Shown here one piece after another: positions 1-6,989 of a DNA stretch of 12,931 nt. The stretch is from BOG-908 sp964244615 (lineage in GTDB: Bacteria > Pseudomonadota > Alphaproteobacteria > Acetobacterales > Acetobacteraceae), in NCBI GenBank assembly GCA_964244615.1, contig CAXTJP010000075.1:1-12931 (forward strand). Reading direction: 5' to 3'. A program made the translations under genes and the position numbers. The notes below the pieces were generated by a model. The model was not told where the DNA came from and did not search any database. It saw nothing but the letters and a program-made list of their open reading frames with translations. Each line of letters starts with the position of its first letter. The first letter of the stretch is position 1.

Positions 1-179
1 TGGCGGGCGCGGTCGCGCTGGGCCAGGCGATGAGCGGCGACCTGCCGCCGCGCGTGCCGGTGCCCGACCCCGGCCGCGCCAACGCCATAGGCTGCACGCG
101 CTACCTGCCCGGCGGCGAGGAAAGCTGCCGCTTCGCCAGCGACGTACGCGGCGCCGGCCTGTCGGCCGGCGGAAGCTGA
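1..179 (+). CDS. C-terminal end of an unrecognised protein (5' end outside window)
   Basis: The frame is open from the window edge (first full codon at position 3) to a TGA at 177-179, giving 58 residues. The peptide is rich in Gly, Ala and Pro, with two cysteines near the end (in IGCTRY and ESCRF) and a tail ending GLSAGGS. I do not recognise a family. The two cysteines about 15 residues apart could form a disulphide in an exported protein, but the N-terminus is not visible, so this is only a guess. The codons carry the G/C third positions of the neighbouring genes, and the stop is followed after 4 bp by a large palindrome that would suit a transcript end. Confidence that this is a real coding tail is moderate. 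Confidence 0.5.
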   Translation, partial: AGAVALGQAMSGDLPPRVPVPDPGRANAIGCTRYLPGGEESCRFASDVRGAGLSAGGS

Positions 180-183
180 TTAC

Positions 184-255
184 CAAAAGTTCTTTGCTTC
201 TTTCTTTCAAGAAAGAAGGCCTTCTTTCTTGAAGAAAAGAAGCAAAAGACTTTTG
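184..255. repeat. 72-bp near-perfect palindrome, possible terminator or intergenic repeat
   Basis: Two 36-nt arms (184-219 and 220-255) meet with no spacer at the central GGCC and match at 32 of 36 positions. The left arm is pyrimidine-rich until its purine-rich inner end, and the element is far more A/T-rich than its surroundings. The left arm can also fold on itself: CTTCTTTCT at 197-205 pairs with 210-218 around a TTCA loop, and the right arm has a similar weaker fold at 221-242. It begins 4 bp after the stop of the upstream gene and ends 15 bp before the aminotransferase ATG. It could be a terminator for the upstream gene (the 3' end is ACTTTTGTTC on +), a structured leader of the next gene, or a copy of a dispersed repeat. 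Confidence 0.75.
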
Positions 256-270
256 TTCATTGGGGGCGTG

Positions 271-1421
271 ATGAAGATCGGTCGGGCTGCGCAAGTGCCG
301 CCGTTTCGGGTGATGGACGTGATTGCGGCCGCCAACGCGCAGCAGGCGGCGCTGCCGGCGGGGGCGCCGCACGTGATACACATGGAGGTCGGGCAGCCCG
401 GCACCGGCGCGCCTTCGGGGCGGTCGCCGCGGCGCAGGCGGCGCTCTCCGCCGGTCGGTCGATGGGCTACACCGAGGCGCTTGGCCTCGTCGGGCTCCGC
501 GAACGGATCGTGGCGCATTACCGGCACTGGTACGGGGTGGCGGTGCCGCGCGCGCGGGTGGCGGTCACCACGGGCGCGTCCGGCGCGTTCCCGCTGGCGT
601 TCCTGGCCGCCTTCGACCCGGGCGACCGGGTGGCGTTGGCCGCCCCGTTCTACCCGCCCTACGTCAACGTGCTCACCGCCCTGGGCATCGAACCGGTGAT
701 CCTGCCGGCGGGGCCCGAGACGCGGTTCCAGCCGACGCCCGACATGCTCGACCGGCTGGACCCGCCGCCGCAGGGGCTGATCGTGGCGAGCCCGTGCAAC
801 CCGGTGGGCTCGATGCTGCACGCGGACGACCTGGCAGCGCTCGGCGCCTGGTGCGTCCGCCATGGCACACGGCTGGTGTCCGACGAGATCTACCACGGGC
901 TGACCTATGGCGAGCCCGCCAGCACGGCGGCCACGATCCCCGGCGCCATCGTCGTCAACAGCTTCTCGAAATACTTCTCGATGACCGGCTGGCGGGTGGG
1001 CTGGATGGTGCTGCCGGAGGATCTGGTCCGCCCGGTCGAATGCCTGGCGCAGAACCTGTTCATCAGCCCGCCCCATGTCAGCCAGGTGGCGGCGATGGCG
1101 GCGTTCGACTGCCACGACGAGCTGGGCGGCAACGTCGCCCTTTATCGCCGCAACAGGAGCCGCCTGCTGCAGTCCCTGCCGCAGGCGAGGTTCACCCGCC
1201 TGTCTCCCGCGGAGGGCGCGTTCTACCTCTACGCCGACGTGTCGGACCGGACCGACGACAGCGTCGCCTTCTGCGCCAGGATGCTGGCGGAAACCGGCGT
1301 TGCCGCCACCCCCGGCGTCGATTTCGACCGGCAGAGAGGCCGACATTTCGTCCGGTTCAGCTATTGCGGCCCGGAAGCCGACATGACGGAAGCGGCGGCC
1401 CGGCTGGAGCGCTTTGCCTGA
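271..1421 (+). pseudogene. PLP-dependent class I/II aminotransferase, disrupted by a -1 frameshift
   Basis: This is a fold-type I aminotransferase of the aspartate aminotransferase superfamily, a cytosolic enzyme that moves an amino group between an amino acid and a 2-oxo acid using PLP. The first frame runs from ATG 271 (VPPFRVMDVIAAA, then IHMEVGQPGTGAP) and the rest is in the next frame (MGYTEALGLVGLRERI onward). The two join if one G is restored to GGGG at 417-420, giving an uninterrupted protein of about 383 residues, which is normal for the family. The later frame holds NPVGSM, SDEIYHG, the Schiff-base lysine in NSFSKYFSMTGWR (codon 969-971, about K234) and the substrate-carboxylate arginine in FVRFSYC. 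An in-frame ATG at 229 lies inside the palindrome and is unlikely to be used. If the missing base is a homopolymer sequencing error, the gene is intact; otherwise it is a recent pseudogene. The amino acid substrate cannot be told from sequence. Confidence 0.85.
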
Positions 1422-1429
1422 GAGGTACG

Positions 1430-1446
1430 CCGACCAAAATGGTCGG
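1430..1446 (+). terminator. Short perfect hairpin after the aminotransferase
   Basis: CCGACCA at 1430-1436 and TGGTCGG at 1440-1446 form a perfect 7-bp stem with an AAA loop, starting 8 nt after the aminotransferase stop. No run of T follows, so it is not a canonical intrinsic terminator. It may protect the 3' end of the mRNA or mark the end of the unit. It also lies just beyond the stop of the possible small gene on the opposite strand (stop codon at 1458-1460). Confidence 0.4.
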
Positions 1447-1457
1447 GACCGGGCCGA

Positions 1458-1682
1458 TCAGGCCGAAACGCCCTGCGCGGACGAGCGACGGGCTCGGCCG
1501 GACAGCAGACGCACGGTGACCGTGATGGCCAATGGCAGCAGCACAGCACCGGCGACGCTGCCGACGGTCGTGCAGATAGCGTCACCCGGGCCGACGACGT
1601 CGGAGAGAACAGCGCCGGCAGTGCCGCCCAGGAATCCAAAACCAAGCGCCTCGGGAAAGCCGAATCTATAAGTCTGCCTCAT
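1458..1682 (-). CDS. Possible small membrane protein (74 aa)
   Basis: An ATG at 1682 opens 74 codons ending in TGA at 1460-1458. The protein has two hydrophobic stretches: residues of about 8-27 (ALGFGFLGGTAGAVLSDVVG) and about 38-60 (TTVGSVAGAVLLPLAITVTV). A basic tail follows (RLLSGRARRSSAQG). This is the layout of a small two-helix inner-membrane protein with a positively charged cytosolic end. Codons in the hydrophobic part favour G/C at the third position, as a real gene here would. GGA sits directly against the ATG, which is poor Shine-Dalgarno spacing. No family is recognised. It converges on the aminotransferase and lies in the same direction as the efflux pair but beyond it. It may be a chance ORF; the competing + strand frame (1414-1671) looks less protein-like. 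Confidence 0.4.
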   Translation of the reverse strand: MRQTYRFGFPEALGFGFLGGTAGAVLSDVVGPGDAICTTVGSVAGAVLLPLAITVTVRLLSGRARRSSAQGVSA

Positions 1683-1782
1683 TCCAGATCTCTAGCCAAA
1701 ATTGCGTATTTGTTGGAACGTAGCACAATCAGCGCGTGTATGCGACGACTTTTGATCATCTTTCCTGTAAAGAGGTGCCTGA
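1683..1782. other. A/T-rich intergenic gap, possible promoter on the minus strand
   Basis: This 100-bp gap between the small ORF and the end of the efflux adaptor is markedly richer in A/T than the rest of the window, with CAAAATTGCGTATTTG near 1697-1712 and TTTTGATCATC near 1750-1760. Such a dip is typical of a promoter or a transcript end. Reading on the minus strand it could supply a promoter for the 74-aa ORF. I cannot name a convincing -35/-10 pair, and no clear intrinsic terminator for the adaptor gene is visible. Confidence 0.25.
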
Positions 1783-2952
1783 TCAGCCCTCGACGGGCGG
1801 CACGGCAGCGCCGGCGATGCGCCGGACATGGCTGCCCTCGGTCAACCGCGAAGCGCCATCGGTCACCACGGTCTCTCCGGCAGACAGCCCGGCCGAGACC
1901 ACGGCCACGGTTTCGTCCTGTCGGATGACCGTGATGGCGTGGCGCCGCGCCAGGTCGCCGGAATCCAGGGTGAAGACGAACGCGCCCTGCGGCCCACGCT
2001 GCACGGCGGCGGTGGGCACCGTGATCACCTGCCGGTCGACCCGAAGCATCATCCGCACGTTGACGAAGGCGCCGGGCCAGAGCCGCAGGGCCGGGTTGGG
2101 GAACACCGCCTTCAGCTTGATGGTGCCGGTGTTCTGGTCCACCTGATTGTCCAGAACCGCGACGTGGCCGCGATCCAGCACCGTGCCGACACTGCCATCC
2201 TGGCCGACGCCGTCCTGCGGCAGGGCCAGCACCTCGGCGCCCCCCTCCGCCCGGCTCGCCTCGATGGCGGCGACGACCATGGGCAGCGTCTGCTGCGGCA
2301 GGGTGAACACCACAGAGATCGGGCGCAGCGTGGTGACGACCGTCAGCGGGGTCGCGTCGGTGCTGTGCACCAGGTTGCCGAGATCGACCTGGCGTATGCC
2401 GGTGCGGCCGGCCACCGGCGCCACGATGGTTGTGTAGGACAGGTTGGTCCGGGCGCTGTCCACCTGGGCCTGGTCCTGCCGGACCAGCGCCTCGTCCTGT
2501 GCGACGGTCGAACGCTGGGTGTCGGCCTGCTGGGCCGTGGTGTACTGCGTTTTCGCAAGCTTGTCGTAGCGTCCGAGGTCGCGCTGGGCATTCGCCAGGC
2601 TCGCCTCGTCCTGCGCCTTCTTGGCGACCGCCTGGTCGTAGGCCGCCTGGTAGGTGCGCTGGTCGATCCGCGCCAGCACGTCGCCCGCGCGTACGTCCTG
2701 GCCTTCCCGGAAGCGGATCTCGGTCAGCGGGCCGTCCACCATCGGCCGGATGTTGACGGTGTTGAGCGCCTGCACCGTGCCGATGCCGTCCACCGTCAGC
2801 GGCACGTCGGCGCGCACCGCCGCGGCGGTCGCCACCGGGATGGTGGTGTCGGGGGTCACGGCGGCCTCCTTGCGGTGCTGGCTGGACCGCAGCCAGACCA
2901 GGCCGCCGATGATGGCGAGCCCGATGAAGAGTGCCGCGAGGAAGCGTTTCAT
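1783..2952 (-). CDS. RND efflux periplasmic adaptor, MdtA-like (HlyD/membrane fusion family)
   Basis: This 389-residue protein should bridge an inner-membrane RND pump to an outer-membrane channel in a tripartite drug or metabolite exporter. Residues 4-21 (FLAALFIGLAIIGGLVWL) form an N-terminal membrane anchor or signal. The first lipoyl half is around 66-98 (VDGPLTEIRFREGQDVRAGD), a Gln/Ala-rich coiled-coil hairpin spans about 100-170, and the second lipoyl half is about 171-205 (IVAPVAGRTGIRQVDLGN). A beta-barrel follows (ISVVFTLPQQ; LDNQVDQNTGTIKLKA), then a membrane-proximal C-terminal domain (AGETVVTDGASRLTEGS). The order and wording resemble E. coli MdtA closely. The ATG at 2952 overlaps the upstream NodT gene's stop by 4 bp (ATGA), so translation is probably coupled. 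No pump gene follows. The substrate is unknown. Confidence 0.93.
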   Translation of the reverse strand: MKRFLAALFIGLAIIGGLVWLRSSQHRKEAAVTPDTTIPVATAAAVRADVPLTVDGIGTVQALNTVNIRPMVDGPLTEIRFREGQDVRAGDVLARIDQRTYQAAYDQAVAKKAQDEASLANAQRDLGRYDKLAKTQYTTAQQADTQRSTVAQDEALVRQDQAQVDSARTNLSYTTIVAPVAGRTGIRQVDLGNLVHSTDATPLTVVTTLRPISVVFTLPQQTLPMVVAAIEASRAEGGAEVLALPQDGVGQDGSVGTVLDRGHVAVLDNQVDQNTGTIKLKAVFPNPALRLWPGAFVNVRMMLRVDRQVITVPTAAVQRGPQGAFVFTLDSGDLARRHAITVIRQDETVAVVSAGLSAGETVVTDGASRLTEGSHVRRIAGAAVPPVEG

Positions 2953-4574
2953 GCCGGCCGGTGCTCCGTGAAGTCGCGGTCCCAGCCGCCGCCCAGCGCC
3001 TTGTAGAGCGAGACGAGCGCTGTGAAGCGCGAGATCCTGACCTGCGCCAGCGTGTCCTGGTCGCCGAACAGGGTGGTCTGGGTGTTCAGGACCGTCACGA
3101 TGTCCACCGTGCCGGCCTGCAGCTGGGCGCGCGCGATGTCGGCCGAGCGCTGCGCGGTGCGCACCGCCTCGGTCTCGAGCCGCTCCTGTTCGGCGGCGAA
3201 ACTCGCCTGGGTCAGCGCCGTCTCGGTGTCGGTCAGCGCCTGCAGCACCGATTTGACGTAATCGGCGACCAGCTCGCGATAGCGCCCCTTCGCCTGGCCG
3301 AGCGTGCCCGATTTCAGGCCGTTGTCGAAGATCGTCTGCACCAGCTGGCTGGCGAGGCTGGCCACCACCGTACCCGGGCCGGTGATCATCGACAGCGCGG
3401 CGCTGGACAGCCCGCCCGACGCGGTCAGCTGCAGCGAGGGGAAGAAATCCGCGAAATCCTGCCGCACCGTCTGGTTCTGCGAGACCAGCTCCTCCTCGGC
3501 ATAGGCGACATCCGGCCGGCGGCGCAGCAGGTCGGACGGCAGGCCGGGGTTCACCGCGGGCAAGGCCAGGCTCACCAGCGGCGCCGGGTCCAGCACGATA
3601 CGCTCCGGCGGCACGCCCACCAGGATGCCGAGTGCCAGCACCTCCTGCTGGTACTGGCTCTGCAGGGCGGGTATCTGGGCGCGGTAGCCGGCCACCAGCG
3701 CCTCCTGCTGGCTGACGTCGAGCAGGCTGGCGGTGCCGACGGTCAGCCGGCCGCGGAACGCGTCCAGCACATCGGACGCGGTCTTGAGGTTGTTGCGGGC
3801 GATGGCCAGCCGGTCGCGGAAGCCGGCCGCCTGGAAGTAGGTGGTGGCGATCGAGGACGAGGTGGTCAGCCACACCGTCTGCGCGTCGAAGCGGCTGGCC
3901 AGGGCGGCGGCCTGCGCCGCCCGCAGCGCGTCTAGGTTCTTGCCCCAGAAATCCACCTCGTAGGAGGCCGAGAGCTGGGCCGAGTAGCTGCGGCTGTCGA
4001 TGTAGTGGCTGGTCGAGCCGCCCAGCGTCGAACCGGTCGTGCCCGTGGTCGTCGTGCCGGTGGTGCTGGTGCCCGTGGTCGTCGTGCCGATGCTGGTGCC
4101 GGTGGTGCCCGTGGTGGTGCCGGTCGTGGTGGTACCGCCCGTCGTGCCGGTCGTGGTCAACCCCGTGCCGCCGGTGACGCCGGAGGTGGTCAGCCCCGAG
4201 AGCGAGGTGAAGCCGCCGCTCGACACGCCGGTGCGCGTGTAGCTCTGGCCGATCGTGCCGGTGATCGCCGGCAACAGCGGACTGCCGGCCACGCGTGCAG
4301 CCTGGTCGGCCTGGACGATGCGCGCCGCGGCCGCCTGCACGTCGGGGCTGCCCGCCGCCGCCAGGTCCATCAGCCGGTCGAGCTCCGGTGCGCCGAAGCC
4401 GCGCCACCATCCGGTCGTCGGCAAGGGTGCGGCGGGCGGGGCGGCGGCCGAGGTGAAGGCGGGCGGCATTTCGGTCACGGGCTTTTTGTAGGCCGGGCCT
4501 ACGCCACAGCCGGACAGCGCGAGTGCCGTGAGCAGCGCCGTCGCGCGTCGTGGTCCGTCTTGTCTGAGCGGCAT
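2949..4574 (-). CDS. NodT-family outer-membrane efflux lipoprotein (TolC/OprM-like) with Thr/Gly-rich loop
   Basis: This 541-residue protein is the outer-membrane channel of a tripartite efflux system. Residues 11-23 form a lipoprotein signal ending in lipobox LSGC, with C23 as the predicted lipid-anchored residue, followed by GVGPAYKKP as is usual for NodT/OprM proteins. Two outer-membrane efflux repeats follow: the first begins at WWRGFGAPELDRLMDLA (about 56-72), and the second includes LGILVGVPPE, then PGLPSDLLRRRPDV and the late FFPSLQLTASGG strand. Residues of about 127-184 are an unusual stretch made almost only of Thr and Gly with a few Ser. It lies between the strand ending GQSYTRTG and the strand of SYSAQLSASYEVDFWG, where OprM-type channels have their first extracellular loop. 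The protein is therefore longer than the usual 460-490 residues. No strong Shine-Dalgarno sequence is visible before the ATG. It overlaps the downstream adaptor by 4 bp. Confidence 0.93.
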   Translation of the reverse strand: MPLRQDGPRRATALLTALALSGCGVGPAYKKPVTEMPPAFTSAAAPPAAPLPTTGWWRGFGAPELDRLMDLAAAGSPDVQAAAARIVQADQAARVAGSPLLPAITGTIGQSYTRTGVSSGGFTSLSGLTTSGVTGGTGLTTTGTTGGTTTTGTTTGTTGTSIGTTTTGTSTTGTTTTGTTGSTLGGSTSHYIDSRSYSAQLSASYEVDFWGKNLDALRAAQAAALASRFDAQTVWLTTSSSIATTYFQAAGFRDRLAIARNNLKTASDVLDAFRGRLTVGTASLLDVSQQEALVAGYRAQIPALQSQYQQEVLALGILVGVPPERIVLDPAPLVSLALPAVNPGLPSDLLRRRPDVAYAEEELVSQNQTVRQDFADFFPSLQLTASGGLSSAALSMITGPGTVVASLASQLVQTIFDNGLKSGTLGQAKGRYRELVADYVKSVLQALTDTETALTQASFAAEQERLETEAVRTAQRSADIARAQLQAGTVDIVTVLNTQTTLFGDQDTLAQVRISRFTALVSLYKALGGGWDRDFTEHRPA

Positions 4575-4636
4575 GGCTGGGGCGGCTCTTTACGGGCGTT
4601 CCATGCGGCGGGCAACGGCGTGGGTTGGGAGAAAGG

Positions 4637-4751
4637 CCAGGAGCTCTGCCCCTGGACCCCGCTGGGGCCCGCGGCCCCAGACCCCGTTATGGAAGGCAAG
4701 GAAGGGGGCGTCACCCGCGTGTATCGACGGTTCGTGGGCTCGCCCCCTTCC
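4637..4751. repeat. Structured intergenic repeat element, copy A
   Basis: This element lies in the 187-bp gap between the sulfotransferase stop and the NodT start. It pairs GGAAGGGGGCG (4699-4709 region) with CGCCCCCTTCC at 4741-4751 and holds a perfect 8-bp stem, CTGGGGCC (4662-4669) with GGCCCCAG (4673-4680), around a CGC loop. A weaker outer hairpin is at 4637-4655. Its reverse complement matches copy B at 6990-7107: 56 of the first 63 bases agree, and GGGGTCCAGGGG is shared near the far end. It could act as a terminator or mRNA stabiliser for the sulfotransferase transcript, which ends 10 bp away, or be a REP-like dispersed element. Confidence 0.75.
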
Positions 4752-4761
4752 TGGCTCTCCT

Positions 4762-5541
4762 TCACCCAACCCGCCCGCAGGCCGCCGCGTATTGGCCGTC
4801 TGCCAACCGGCTCGCCTGGTCGTACAGCGCCTGCTCGGCGGCGATCAGCGGCGCGGTGTCCGGCGCCTGTCGCAGCGCCTCGTACTGGGCGCGCATCGCC
4901 TCCGTCGTGGCCAGATGCCCGGGAGAGCGGGGGGACGTGTTCAGGCGATCGGCCGGCGTCGGGCGCCGGCCGCGCGAAGCCGCCAGCACGACGAGCAGTT
5001 CGTCGAGACGGTCCTGGCAGCCGACGAAGTCGATACGATCCAGCAAGGCACGGATACGCGGCAGGCGATCGAAGAAGGTCTCGCGCGTGTCGAGGCCGGT
5101 CACCGACTGGGCGACGTCGAGCGAGGTCGCCTGGAACACCATCACCGGCCAATGGTGCCGCAGAAAGTCGGAGAAGCTCCAGGCCATCGCGTCGCGGTGC
5201 AGCGGCAGGCCGGGCTCGCGCCGGATATAGAGGTAGTTCGATATCGCGTGGTCCACCGGCCGGCGCAGCACCGTCACCAGCCGCGCTGCCACCATGCCGT
5301 CCAGCGTGTCGTGCTCGGGGTGGCCGTACAGGAAGCACCCCGACCGCAGGTCGCGCGCGTGGCGCGCCAACAGGCTGCGGGAGATGTTGCCGTTGTCGGT
5401 GAAGCGGCGGGCGGGGGGGAAATGCGCGCCCAAGGCGTGGGTCAGGCTGGTGCCCCCCGTCTTGGGGATGTGCAGGAACACCACGGATTGCTGGTTCCGC
5501 GCCAGCAGCCGGCGCCATGCCAGCCGGCCGGGCAGGCTCAC
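4762..5541 (-). CDS. Sulfotransferase family 2-like protein
   Basis: This 259-residue protein should transfer a sulfuryl group from PAPS to an acceptor, probably a carbohydrate or small metabolite. The 5'-phosphosulfate-binding loop is VVFLHIPKTGGTSL at residues 20-33, the form typical of carbohydrate sulfotransferases such as heparan sulfate 2-O-sulfotransferase, with a catalytic Lys at about 27. The 3'-phosphate-binding segment is LVTVLRRPVDHAISNYLY at about 88-105, with the expected Arg and Ser. A GH motif is present in LYGHPEHD at about 71-78. I chose the GTG at 5541 because it overlaps the POT gene's stop as GTGA and because the family's N-terminus begins about here; the reading frame continues upstream only as a shadow of the POT gene. 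The coupling suggests the enzyme acts on something the POT transporter moves, but this is inference. No signal peptide is seen, so it is likely cytosolic. Confidence 0.85.
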   Translation of the reverse strand: MSLPGRLAWRRLLARNQQSVVFLHIPKTGGTSLTHALGAHFPPARRFTDNGNISRSLLARHARDLRSGCFLYGHPEHDTLDGMVAARLVTVLRRPVDHAISNYLYIRREPGLPLHRDAMAWSFSDFLRHHWPVMVFQATSLDVAQSVTGLDTRETFFDRLPRIRALLDRIDFVGCQDRLDELLVVLAASRGRRPTPADRLNTSPRSPGHLATTEAMRAQYEALRQAPDTAPLIAAEQALYDQASRLADGQYAAACGRVG

Positions 5542-6938
5542 GCAACCCCGTCCGGCGCAGCCTGGTCCAGGATCGGGTTCAGCACCCGGCTCAGCGCGAA
5601 GATGGCCAGCGAGGTGGCGGCGGCGATGCCGGCGATCATGCCGAAGAACGGCACCTTGCCCATGCCGTCCCAGAAATGGCCGAGATAGCCCGCCAGGTAG
5701 TTGCCGGCGAAGTTGGACAGGAAGTTCACCCCCATCATCAGCGAGGCGACCTTGGCCGGGGCGGCGCGACTGAACAGCGACAGGCCGACCGGCGACAGGT
5801 AGAGTTCGCCGACCGTCAGCAGGCCCATGGCGGCCAGCAGCCACCATACGCCCACCTTGTGGCCGCCATCGACGGCTACGGCCGGCCACATCAGCAGGCC
5901 GTAGCTCAGCGCGGTCAGCGCGCAGCCCATGGCCATCTTGGTCACCGGGGAGGGCTCGGCGCCCGCGCGCGCCTGCCTGGCCCAGAACCACACGATCAGC
6001 GGTGTGAGCGTGAAGATGAAGAACGGGTTGAACGACTGCACGTCCTCCGGCGCCAGCGTGCCGAACCAGTTGGACAGGTCGGTGTTGCGCTCCGCCATCA
6101 GCGCGATGGTGATGCCCTGCTGCTCGTAGCAGCCCCAGAAGAACAGGTTGCAGAACGCGACCAGGATCAGCGCCACCACCGCCTGGCGATCGCGCGCGCC
6201 GAGCGGGGCGGCCACCTGGCCCGAAGCCGCCTCGGCGATGCGGCGCCGTCCGCGTATGTCGGGCGGCAGGCGTTTCAGGCCGATCAGGAAGGTGGCCAGC
6301 CCGATCAGCATGCCCACTCCGGCCGCGCCGAAGCCGTATTGCCAGTGCGGCGGCTGGCCCGGCGGCGCGTGGCCCAGCCGTCCGCAGATCGGCGGCGCGA
6401 TCAGGGCGCCCAGGTTGATGCCGACGTAGAAGATCGAGTACGCGCGATCGATCCGCGCATCGCCGGGCGCGTACAGCCCGCCGACCTGGGTCGAGATGTT
6501 CGGCTTGAAGAACCCGTTGCCGACCACCAGCACGATCAGGCCGATGAAGAAGAACGCCGGCGACATCAGCAGGAACTCGCCGACCGCCATGGTGACGGCG
6601 CCCACGATCACCGCCCGTCGCTGCCCCAGGTAGCGATCGGCGATGGTGCCGCCGACGATGCCGGTCAGGTAGGCGAAGGCCGAGTACAGCCCGTAGATGA
6701 GGGCCCCGAGCGGCTGCGGCCCGAGCGGGCCGTACATCCATTCGAGCACCGACTTCACGCCGGCATAGCCCAGCACACGGTCCGGCTGGCGGCCCACGAA
6801 CAGGAAATCGACCATGTAGAAGGTCAGCAGCGCCCGCATGCCGTAGTAGCAGAACCGCTCCCACAGCTCGGTCCCGAACAGCACGGAGAGGCCGAGCGGG
6901 TGGCCCAGGAAGGTCTTCTGCCGATCGTGCACGCTCAT
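5538..6938 (-). CDS. POT/PTR2-family proton-dependent oligopeptide transporter
   Basis: This 466-residue multi-pass inner-membrane protein belongs to the major facilitator superfamily and is expected to import di- or tripeptides, or a related small substrate, with protons. Family signatures in order are ELWERFCYYGMRALL (24-38, the ExxERFxYYG proton-coupling motif), GIVGGTIADRYLGQRR (93-108), FFKPNIST (143-150), FYVGINLGALIAP (170-182), CYEQQGITIAL and the late VGELYLSPVGLSLFSRAAP. The length is at the short end for bacterial POT proteins. ATG 6938 matches the usual family N-terminus. GGAG lies right against it, so Shine-Dalgarno spacing is tight. The frame stays open upstream through copy B of the intergenic repeat, with another ATG near 7052, which I consider non-coding. 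Its TGA overlaps the sulfotransferase GTG, giving a two-gene operon. Confidence 0.93.
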   Translation of the reverse strand: MSVHDRQKTFLGHPLGLSVLFGTELWERFCYYGMRALLTFYMVDFLFVGRQPDRVLGYAGVKSVLEWMYGPLGPQPLGALIYGLYSAFAYLTGIVGGTIADRYLGQRRAVIVGAVTMAVGEFLLMSPAFFFIGLIVLVVGNGFFKPNISTQVGGLYAPGDARIDRAYSIFYVGINLGALIAPPICGRLGHAPPGQPPHWQYGFGAAGVGMLIGLATFLIGLKRLPPDIRGRRRIAEAASGQVAAPLGARDRQAVVALILVAFCNLFFWGCYEQQGITIALMAERNTDLSNWFGTLAPEDVQSFNPFFIFTLTPLIVWFWARQARAGAEPSPVTKMAMGCALTALSYGLLMWPAVAVDGGHKVGVWWLLAAMGLLTVGELYLSPVGLSLFSRAAPAKVASLMMGVNFLSNFAGNYLAGYLGHFWDGMGKVPFFGMIAGIAAATSLAIFALSRVLNPILDQAAPDGVA

Positions 6939-6989
6939 CTCCCGCGACTGGTCGCCAGCACAGCAAGTGCTGTGCCGTGGCGCTAGGGT

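Noticed and set aside
229..270. In-frame ATG 14 codons upstream of the chosen aminotransferase start.
   Set aside because: It lies inside the right arm of the palindrome and would add a Lys/Arg-rich leader not expected for this cytosolic family. ATG 271 gives the usual N-terminus.
1414..1671. 85-codon + strand ORF overlapping the aminotransferase end.
   Set aside because: Its composition is low in hydrophobic residues and rich in Arg, Pro and Thr without domain features, which is typical of a chance frame in GC-rich DNA. The opposite-strand frame is more protein-like.
4039..4242. + strand ORF rich in Pro and Val, resembling a low-complexity secreted protein.
   Set aside because: It is the antisense shadow of the Thr/Gly repeat in the NodT gene: Thr and Gly codons read backwards give Val and Pro.
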